From: Plakobranchus ocellatus
Lineage: Eukaryota > Mollusca > Gastropoda > Plakobranchidae
Assembly (NCBI GenBank): GCA_019648995.1
Contig: BLXT01000396.1
Location: 68,765 to 112,514, forward strand
Direction: 5' to 3'
DNA length: 43,750 nucleotides
In this document: in pieces, positions 23,979-33,000 of the stretch
Layout of the letters: every line of letters begins with the position of its first letter
Numbering within the stretch: the stretch's first letter is position 1
Program-made: the position numbers and the translations under genes
Notes under the pieces: model-generated
Database searches by the model: none
Told to the model about the DNA's origin: nothing
Seen by the model: the letters and a program-made list of their open reading frames with translations, nothing else

Positions 23979-24020
23979 TAAAGGGGGGAGGTATGTCGCG
24001 AAATGTTTGGTAAAAGCCAG
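23979..24020 (+). mobile_element. Polypurine tract and start of the 3' LTR
   Basis: AAAGGGGGGAGG (23980-23991) follows the RNase H end by about 40 bases, as a polypurine tract should. An LTR would begin at TGTCGCGAAATG (23994). The first 28 bases resemble 16170-16197 (TGTTAGGAAATGTTTGGTAA…), with 16 identical bases in a row. Only about 27-30 bases of LTR are visible before the sequence becomes Merlin-like. Confidence 0.6.
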
Positions 24021-24050
24021 AAAGTAGATTCCAGCAAAGATTGTGTAGTA

Positions 24051-25495
24051 CAGGGTGACCCCCAAAAAAGTATCATGGTACAGACTTGATTAACTCCCAG
24101 ATTTTTTGACCGATTGTTCTGATGTTTCAAAATTATCATGGTACAGACTTAAGTAACTCCCAGATTTTTTGACCGTTTGTTCTGATGTTTCAGGTGAAAG
24201 AAGAGGAATCTATGATTGAACGTGGAGTGCAGTCAGTTTTTTCAAGATGCCTTGGACTACAGAACAAAAAACGTTTGCAGTAGAAGCATACTTTGAGCAG
24301 AAATCGACCGCCGCTGTGCAGTTGCGCTTCAGACGAAGGTTTCAATGTCGTGATGTTCCGTGTCAATGTCATAGAAGCATCTACCAATGCATCCAGAAGT
24401 TTAGAACACATGGGACAGTCTTAAACCTACATGCTAAGGGCAACAGAGACATCTATTCAGGACGACCAAAGAGGTCAAGGACACCAGAGAACATTGCACT
24501 TGTGAGAGATTCGGTTGTTCGCAGCCCCAGCAAATCACTACGTTGTCGCAACCAACAGATTGGCATGAAGAGGGAGTCTGTGAGAAGGATTCTTGTCAAT
24601 GGCCTACATTTGTACCCATACCACATCCAGATAAAGCAAAGGCTTACTCCAGAGGAGATGAGAAAGCGTGTCATCATGTGTCAGTGGTTCTGTGACAAGA
24701 TTGATGAAGATCCTGATTTTTTGGATGATGTTTGGTTTTCAGACGAAGCCTATTTCCTTGTTTTAGGTCATGTGAACTCAAAGAATAACATATTCTGGGG
24801 CAGCGCACCACCTGATCACTGTTTGCAGAGGCCTCTACATTCAACAAAATGTACTGCTTGAGTTGCAATGTCCAAGCATGGGATCATTGGACCTTACTGG
24901 TTTGAAGATGACAATGAGCACATCATGACAGTGAACACTGAGCGCGACCCGCAGGTCATGACAAAGTTCTGGGCTGCCCTTGGCCGCCGAAGGGGTATAA
25001 ATAGAGCTGAACAATGGTTCCAGCAAGATGGCGCCACCCCTCACACATCAAATGAGTCTCTCACATGGCTCCGGCAACGCTTTCCTGATCGCCTCATCAG
25101 TCGGAGGTGTGACCCAGAGTGGGCGCCACACTCGCCTGACCTGTGCCCGCCAGACTTCTACCTGTGGGGTTATCTGAAGGATAATGTGTACATAAATAAC
25201 CCCCAGACAATCTCCGACCTCAAGGCAGTGATCACTCAAAAAATCAGGCAGATCCCAAGAGAGGAGTGCGTGAGAGTCATAGGAAATTTCACACGTCGTT
25301 TGCAAGTGTGCTTGCAGCGTGGAGGGGGCACACGGAGCACATCTTGGAGCGGCAATAAAAGACACAAACTTGAAACTTGGTGGGAACTTCATCCATAGAC
25401 TGAAATATGTGAGACAAAAATTTTGAAACGATACAAGGAAGATTACTCGAATTATTAAAGTTGGCACCATGATACTTTTTTTAGGGGTCACCCTG
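24051..25495 (+). mobile_element. Tc1/mariner transposon, DD41D (rosa-like) type
   Basis: The left end is CAGGGTGACCCCCAAAAAAG, then TATCATGGTAC. The right end, inverted, is CAGGGTGACCCCTAAAAAAA, then GTATCATGGTGCC. Both are flanked by TA (24049-24050 and 25496-25497), the Tc1/mariner target duplication. Full length is 1445 bases. The 5' non-coding part holds a tandem duplication of about 60 bases (about 24072-24130 and 24136-24191). The ends are far better preserved than the surrounding elements, so this is the youngest insertion here. Confidence 0.95.
24247..25398 (+). pseudogene. DD41D mariner transposase with one premature stop
   Basis: A single reading frame of 383 sense/stop codons begins MPWTTEQKTFAVEAYFEQKS, a helix-turn-helix start like DUF4817 proteins. 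Catalytic residues are D166 in WFSDEAYF, D261 in FQQDGATPHTS and D303 in PPDFYLWG. 41 residues separate the last two, which defines DD41D. The only visible lesion is an in-frame TGA at codon 205 (24859-24861), at a place where relatives have tryptophan. The rest is open, including the conserved SPDL and LKDNVY. The pattern suggests recent loss of activity; a sequencing error is possible. Confidence 0.93.
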
Positions 25496-26420
25496 TACCA
25501 CACTCTTGTATGTTTCGCAGCTTTGCTCTGCACCACATTGACTCAATATGATTTGTTGTTGTTCCTGATATCGGGTCTACAAAGTTCAAATTGTGTTTGG
25601 CGGTGAGGTGCTGATACCCGATGTTTTGACAGTGTTATATGCTGCCCACATGTCGGACAGTACTGTCGTACCCGACAAAACGTGTGTTTGGAGAATAGGC
25701 AGAAGTATGGCTGCGTCTCTCTGTGGAACACCAACGAGAAAGCCTTCCTTGGTCTGAACATCTATGCCTCCAAACACCCACTGTGTGTTCAACTCTTCCA
25801 ACATTTGCTTTTCGTCTATCGACTCGTCAATTTCAACTATATGTCCTTGTTCGCCTATCCCGGTAGTACGCTCCAAAAATTATCTATTACATAACTGCGC
25901 CAGTTCACGATGGCTTCTGCAGCAAGCCCGCACTCTCTGCTGCGGTCCTTGATCGTAGCATTGCCGTTTGCGTAGCGATACAGCAAACCAATTATGACTC
26001 TAAGGTCAAGGCGTGTCCCGTCCACAAAAAAGCTTGCTTAGCGTATTGAACATCCTTTCTTGCATGTCTTCGATGGACACCTCAATCTCTTACAATAATT
26101 TCATGGCCATCGTTTGCTTCTCTCATTTGATTTTGACATTGTGGAAAGTCCTTGTTGGTGGCAAGGAGTCCCAACCAACAAAGCCACTGGATGCAATCAC
26201 TAGCTGTACTTGTGGCTGCAGCAAGCGTACGCATATTTAAACCTGACTCTGAGGGACATACAATAGGCTTGGCAGCAGCCATGCTAAAAAAAATTATTCA
26301 TTTTTGTCTAAGCGCAGCAATCTAGATCGATATTTAACTACTCATTACAGAACTTGAGAAGGCTAGCAAAAGTATCTCGCACGTAAAAACTTTCTAGTTC
26401 CGGAAGTTGTCGAGCATGTA

Positions 26421-27097
26421 GTGTCGTGTTGAATTTTTTAGTTTATTCATTCATTCATGAATATTACAGCAGTAAATGAATAATGAATAATTTCAGGCTG
26501 AATATTGAAGATATTTTGATAAAATATACGGTTTTTAATTAAACTGTATTTTAACACTCAAATTTTAAGAATAGCTTTGAATATAACTTAGAACCCCATT
26601 CAGGCGACTGCATGCTGACAAATATTTCTGTATTCGAGGAACTATAGTTGCGCAAGACCGCAATGATGCTGACGAATATTTCGGTTGATGTGAATATTCA
26701 GGTTGCTATGAATATTCAGGCTGATGTAAATATTCAAGTTAGCATGAATATTCAGGTTGCTTAGAATATTCGGGTTGATGAGAATATTCAGGTTGCTATG
26801 AATATTCGGGTTGCTATGAATATTCAGTCTAGTGACAGGGTCGGAGAGAGGTCCCTCCCCCAATGGAAGCACAGGAGGGTCTGAAGGTGGTGAATTTTTG
26901 CAATTTCAGAATGAAAATGTGGCCTCTCCTGACTCTAAAATAGTACATAATCAACATACACATGTATAACTTTTGCAGGGGAGGGGTTCCGGAACCGGAA
27001 AGTTTTCAGTATTTTAATCATTACTCAACGATCAATGAATAAATGCGCTGAATATTCATTCATTCATTCATGAATAAAAAAAAATGAATCACGACCC
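26421..27097. mobile_element. ATTCA-rich inverted-repeat element
   Basis: The left end reads GTGTCGTGTTGAATTTTTTA, then GTTTATTCATTCATTCATGA. The right end, inverted, reads GGGTCGTGATTCATTTTTTT, then TTATTCATGAATGAATGAAT. Similarity covers about 40 bases with mismatches. The interior has a minisatellite (26670-26830). No coding sequence of its own is visible, so it is probably non-autonomous. The superfamily is unknown. Confidence 0.55.
26670..26830. repeat. 18-bp minisatellite, about nine units
   Basis: The consensus unit is GAATATTCAGGTTGCTAT with variants GTTGATGT and CGGGTTGC. Because 18 is a multiple of three, it gives an artificial open frame on the minus strand with repeated NIHSNL. 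That is a by-product of the repeat, not a protein. Confidence 0.85.
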
Positions 27098-28543
27098 AAT
27101 ACTAAGAGCATGCCATAGATTATAGTTCAAGGCAATAGAGATACTCCTATATAAATCTAGAGTTCACGTGCTCTATTAACGGAATAGGCAGGCAGCAGCC
27201 CAATTAGAAAGAAGAGAGGGCACCATATCGGGTGCAAAGCCGGCAGACGCAGCCCTCCTCACTTATTTTTTTTTTAAAATAGTGCAATATTAACACAAAG
27301 CGCTATCAGGAGAGATCGAGATCTTAAATTGCAACATTTCATATATGATTTGTGAGCTAGTCTTAATGTGTTACTCGTATTGTGGTCCAAGAAAATGAAT
27401 TAGAATGGAAGATAAATAAATTTTGTAAGTAAAATAAAAAGATTGTGAACACAGAAAGGAATTGAAAGGAAACATATTCAATACCTTTGAATACAATTTT
27501 TATAAAAGCAAAATAAGCATATAAGACGCGAAAAAACTGTATTTATGAGAAAGAGACACACGCTTAGACATGCACAAACACTGACGCGAAGAGTGAATGA
27601 GAGAGACAGTAGTAGTTCAAGAGGAAAAGGTAGACATAGAGAGAGGGAAAATGGTCCAAGAAAAATAAACTGGGAGGAAGGTAATTAAATTTCGTAGCGA
27701 TGTGAAAAAAAAATAATTGTTTTCTTGTTCTTTACTGCTTTGTCTATAATTTTCAAAGTATCTCTAATATTTTTTTTTATTGTGGCATGATAAAAAGCAA
27801 ACCAAGGAGGAGGTAATCAACACAACGTATCTCTAACTTATTCCTCGTATTGCAGCACGAGAAAAATACATCTTCAGGGAACATAATTATTTTTCGCATC
27901 AATGTGAAATAAAGAGACCTTATCCGAGTAAGAAACTAGAGAGGAAAATATTTCCTATCCTTTTGTATGCAATTTTTATTCATTTATATTTTTTGCAGCA
28001 AAATAAGTGTTTGTGACGCAAAAATAGCACTGAGAAAGGCATGCACATACGTAAAGAGAAAGGGGGAAGTAGAAGATGCAAAATACAGAGGTAGATAGAG
28101 AGATAGAGAGATCTTTACACGGAGAAAAAGAGAGCAGAGAGAAAGAGGCAGAGAAGACAGAAAGAGAGAGAGAGATAGACAGAGAAGGGTGTGAGGGAAA
28201 GACAAAACAATGGAGGAAACTAAAATCACCAATTAGCAGCCTATAGGTTGCTATAAAATGTACATGAAAGCCATTAAAATTTTAAATTCATAAAGCTCGC
28301 GAAGGGTGAAACTGAGAGGAGAGATGACAAGATATTGCAGTCACTTTCCACTCTTGCCTCCATTAGGCGATGACTGTTTGTTCCTTGCAGGCCATGTCGC
28401 ATCATGAAGGGCTGTATGACATTGAAAAAAAACAAAACAAACTCACAAGTACATAACTGCNNNNNNNNNNNNNNNNNNNNNNNNNNNNNNNNNNNNNNNN
28501 NNNNNNNNNNNNNNNNNNNNNNNNNNNNNNNNNNNNNNNNNNN

Positions 28544-28578
<35 letters not shown>

Positions 28579-28920
28579 GGACGGACAGACAAGACAAATT
28601 GCTTGAAAGCACTGCCGAGTTAGGCCCTATTCACGACCAGTACGGTTTTGATACATTTTTTTTTGGTATTTTCCAACTTGGCAAGACTTTTTATCAAACA
28701 CGATTTGCCACATTTTAAGTAAGCCTAGGTTCCAGTCAAAACAAATATGGCGTCTGCCTAGAGGAAACAGCAAGTGCACTTAACTTCACAGGCGTCTACT
28801 GTGTTTTTATTTTTTCCCTAGTACCTAGATTACCACTCTATATTCTTCCTTTTTAATTGAGAACAATATCTATGTCAAGGTCGGTATCAAATAAAAAGCA
28901 TACAGACATATATAGCTATA

Positions 28921-28954
28921 TAAAAAGTGGGGTGGGAACAAATGAAAAAGTGCC
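28921..28954. mobile_element. Lone arm of the hairpin MITE family
   Basis: TAAAAAGTGGGGTGGGAACA then AATGAAAAAGTGCC matches the right arm at 43052-43086 (TAAAAAGTCGGGGTGGGAAC then AAACGAAAAAGCGCC) with about four differences. TATATAGCTATA just before it matches the next block inward. No opposite arm is found nearby. Confidence 0.6.
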
Positions 28955-29469
28955 AAAAATTCTATACATCTAACCTTCTTCAGTTATGTTGTAACCGTGT
29001 ATAAGACTTCTTTATGTGCATGCAACTCACATACATAATCAAGGTGATGAAAAACCAAAGGACTTCTAAATAGTAACACTACTTTCTGAGTTCACATCGA
29101 CAATTGAAGAAAAAGTGGAAGAAAGAGCTGTAAATAGAAATGAAACTGGTACATGATGCTTTATTACTTTATAATTTTTCAAAAGTTTAATTGATAAAAA
29201 GGGACAACCATAGTAAAGCAGTGTCATTATTAGATACATCGATTTAAATACTGAACGCCCCAAAAACGAAAACGGAAACTACAAGAAAAACACTTTCATT
29301 TTCGGAAGAGTAGTATCAATGAGAAAAGCAACAATGGGTATAAATTTTGGTCCTCAAACAAAGCTGAATTACAGGGCATTTCTATAAAATGCAGGATTGC
29401 GGGACAGACACTCCTTTTCCAGGATCGTCCTGCAATTTGCGGGATGGTTGGCAGGTCTGTTATTTACTC

Positions 29470-29475
29470 TTTATT
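29470..29475 (-). promoter_or_regulatory. Candidate GPN1 poly(A) signal
   Basis: AATAAA on the minus strand, about 540 bases past the GPN1 stop, is the first such hexamer I find downstream. The high AT content makes chance hits common. Confidence 0.3.
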
Positions 29476-30017
29476 TTTTTAAAGTACTGTCTGGTACAGA
29501 CTTCTCACATATACCATGCTTTTAATTCCAAACTTTTGTTCAAGACTTACTGTCTTGCATATTAACTGCTTTCGAATTCTTTAATAAAACAAATATGTAG
29601 CTACTTCTTGAAATAGATCAAGCTGCAGATCTATTTCACTGAATATAAATTCAAAATCCTTCATTTCATTTCTTATAACACACACAGTCTACAGCATTTC
29701 TCTAGAAAGCTCTGCATGTTACGAATTAATTCATTTTCACTTTTCTAAACTAGGATTATCTTTGAGGCAACCTTGCATATCTGAAACTTGACTCACTTTG
29801 ATTGAGAGACTGTTACAAAAACAACTCATATATGCTTTTCAAACCACACACATCCTAAAAAAAATTGATCATAACTACTTCATATTCAATCTGATCCATT
29901 CAATATAGTCTTACTTTGTGCCCAGTCGTAATCCTTACAACCTCAATCATCAGATCTCTGAATTTAGTTTCAATTCCACACTGACATGCAACCATTCACT
30001 CCAGCATCTCTTAACTA

Positions 30018-33000
30018 CTAGGATTTTGTTCCTTTCTTTTTGCCTGCTTGTTGTCGCCTGGCATCCAAATATCGCATGAAAGCCATCTCCTCAGGATCTC
30101 TCTCCTCCTCTGAAAGTTACCAAGAAAACAAGAGAGAATTATTATTAAGGAAAAGTTCAAACCTGTATGTAACAGGTTTTACATCAGTTTTATTAATTTT
30201 TTTTTTTTCAGGGTAAACAAGGCCTATGCAGCTTAGGTTGAAAAATCGAGTGCTTTGCATAAAAATGTTGAAGTTTTATTGGACAATTAGATTGTTGTGA
30301 CAGTTACGATAATTTTAGCATAGTAAAATACAGAGTGAGTTTTTTAGTTTCATAGACTCAAGATATTGGATCTACTCTAAGATTGGTATCACCATCCATT
30401 GACATGGTAAGAGTATCCAATCCAAGTATACTGCATCCTTATAATATACCGCAGTCTACACATATCTGAAATGATACATGAAAAAGCTCTTGCAATTTGG
30501 GTAACTGCATTGTGATTACTTTTGTTGCCACTGTAAGACTCTTCAAACCTATAACCTAGCCAAACACTAGTACTCTTGGTGCCTTTCAAAACCAGACTCT
30601 AGGCTTATAACCTTGTAATTAGTAAGGGCTCTTGGTGCCTTTCAAACTCAGACTCTAGGCCTATAATCTAGTACAGTGGAAGACGTTTAAACCAAAATTC
30701 TAAGGAGTATGATTTCTATTTTGGTTTAAACATATTTTGGTTTAAGTATAGGGCATTAAATAAGTAAGATTAATAATGGAGAGTAACCAACTTACGAAAT
30801 ATTAAGTTAAACCAATGAATGAACACGCCTATCAGCGAATCTTTCTACTTTTTCCATTTCTCATCTCCTTCTCTTTCCTTTTCAGTTAAGAGGTTTTTGC
30901 GCCTGTTATCGATGTAGAAGAATAGAGTTTTCACAATTTCATCATCGCCTAAGTAAATTTTCCGGTCCTTGTCTCTACTTTTACAATTTAATCATCGCCA
31001 AAGTTTTCTGATACTGAAGTTCTCCACAAGAAAGATGGTTTTATTACCGGCTGTGATGCAACAGTGTTTGCTTAGCTTTGCGCTGACGGGACCTAGACAT
31101 GTAGCGAGTGTCTGGCACGGTCCCGCTGCTTAACTGAGTGGTGAAAGAGAAGGGATGGGCAGGTGTACGCAGTAGACCTAGGCCTAGCCAGACATCGGGC
31201 ATGGCCGTCTGTAGTGTGAGGTACCAGTAACTAACAGTATCGGGTTTGCATGGTGTAATGCGCGAAAGAAAGGGATGGGCAAGGAGTGTATTAAAGAAAA
31301 AAAAAAAGATTTTTTTTATGTGTCAGTTTGACAGTGACTGGGCTTTCCCGGTAGTTTTTATTTTGCTTTAGCGATATTAAGGTTTTTGGTTTAGCCGTTT
31401 TTTCAGTTCAGCTGTTTTTGGTTTAGGTCTGGTCAACTGTGATTAGTAAGGGCTCTTGGTGCCTTTTCAAAAGCAAACTTATAAAAAGAAGAGTTTTAAA
31501 AATACAACCACAGCAGACTTTGCACAAGTTCAATTTACACACCTGGATCTCTAGCCCTGGCTGCAACAAATTCACTGTCACTGTCATCATCCTCTTCATC
31601 TGCATCAGCTGTGATAGATGGCCCTGCCGGCATTGAGGTTATGAGGTCATCTTGTAGAGAACAAGAAAAGGTGAAAGAAAAACTACAATTCAAAATATTT
31701 TACTAATGCATGGTCATTAATAAACTAAACTTTCTGGGATAAAAAAGGAAACAATTTAATATCATCGCTATAAAGTCACAAATATGAATGTATAGTTTTC
31801 TAATTAAGGCATAATAATGTTTTGAAACCAAAATTATGGGAACTATATAAATCATGTTAGTTTTGATCATTATTTTGATTTAAACAATGTATAATTTTTA
31901 TTAGAGAATAAAATTCATTCTGGTTTAGCCATGTAATTTGGCATAAAAGTCTTTCAATCTATTATTTTGAGTGTATTTTTGCTCCAGAAGCGACTTAAAC
32001 TATTAAAACTGATTTAGGTTGTTGAAATGGAAACTTTTGTGATTGAAACAAAAAAAAAACAAAACTGCACATCTATTATTCAAAATATCTTTATCTAGAG
32101 CAGGTTAATCTGAAATATCTATCTGACCAAGGCAAAAATTAAGAGAAAGGAAAGAAAGAAGAATTCAAGGGTACAATGATATAAAATATTTGTAACAGAT
32201 AAATGAAATTATGGAGCCGTACAATTGGTGCTGAATGAAAACCCAAAACTTGGTTCAAATGACTTCTTTTTTTTCTGTACTTCCAGAACTCTCAACAGGC
32301 TTGTTATAAAATTGTAAGTAATGGAAATTTTTACTCTTGCTTTCTGATTTTTGCTTAATTTTTTACGCCCCCAATTTTTTTTTCTTCTGTTCCAAGCAAA
32401 GAAAAAATTAAAACATTGCCAATATAAGTATCGATAATGTGTAACATTATTCAGTCCCACTCCCATGTTAGTCATTATTCATTCCCCAATGGTTGTCTCA
32501 CGTGTATCTGTTTCAACTACTCCTTTTTATCAAATTAACAATCTACCACTAGACCACCAAACTAGAAGCATAATTTTCGGGCAGAGAATTCTCATCCGTA
32601 GAGAGGAAATCTCATTTGTTTTTCTCAGGTCATTGGGTGCTTTTGCGGTACGTCTAATCAGCCAGGGGTGGTAACGTTACTCATTGCTGGCGCCTTCTCG
32701 GACCATGCTTGTCGCAATAAATTACCATGATCTATTGAGTCCATTTTTAGTGCAATTGTTTGTGTCCTCCTAGGGAAACAATACTGTTTCCGCCCTAGAC
32801 CCCACCTTGACTTTCTCTGAGCCTATATGTACGATGCTCGTTCAATAAGTGTAGGATTCACTCTCCAACTTTACGCCAGTTCAGATGCAGAGGTAGGGGT
32901 AGTAGTTTTCAGAGAGCAGCGAGATAGATGTAAAGACATGTAGCCGCGAGCAAAGCTCGAATAGTTGTCAGTTTTGTAGTTTTTCTATAGTCTTTTTCTT

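Larger units (their letters stand above)
24020..26282 (-). pseudogene. Merlin (ISXO2/IS1595-like) DDE transposase, broken and split by a mariner insertion
   Basis: The frame runs from an ATG at 26282 downward. The N-terminal part has WLGLLATNKDFPQC and NQM, remnants of a zinc ribbon. A middle stretch reads LDLRVIIGLLYRYANGNATI and ECGLAAEAIVNWRSYV. The DDE domain follows with IVEIDES (first D), QWVFGGIDVQTKEGFLV, TTVLSDMWAAYN (second D) and, after a frameshift near 25640, NHIESMWCRAKLR (the E region). The frame reaches 25498, the exact edge of the mariner element. Beyond the mariner, 24048-24020 continues with GTTQSLLEST, matching the usual GT…LL tail. Stops and shifts near 26080 and 25870 mark it as dead. 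Merlin inverted repeats were not found. Confidence 0.8.
27103..30017. other. AT-rich intergenic region downstream of GPN1, with diverged duplications
   Basis: 27358-27640 and 27820-28110 share ordered blocks (TACTCGTATTG/TCCTCGTATTG, ATACAATTTTTATAAAAGCA/ATGCAATTTTTATTC, GCAAAATAAG, GACGCGAAAA/GACGCAAAAA, then GA-rich tails); a weaker third copy begins near 27645. A GA microsatellite with an 83-base assembly gap lies at 28461-28576. 28921-28954 is a lone arm of the hairpin MITE found at 42830. AATAAA on the minus strand at 29470-29475 is a candidate GPN1 poly(A) signal. No gene is supported. Confidence 0.5.

Noticed and set aside
26642-26872. Repeat protein with NIHSNL units on the minus strand
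   Set aside because: It is a frame created by an 18-bp minisatellite, with no sign of coding constraint.
32825-32860. Mariner-like terminus (TACGATGCTCGTTCAATAAGT)
   Set aside because: It resembles a TA-flanked mariner end, but no inverted partner or transposase was found in the window.
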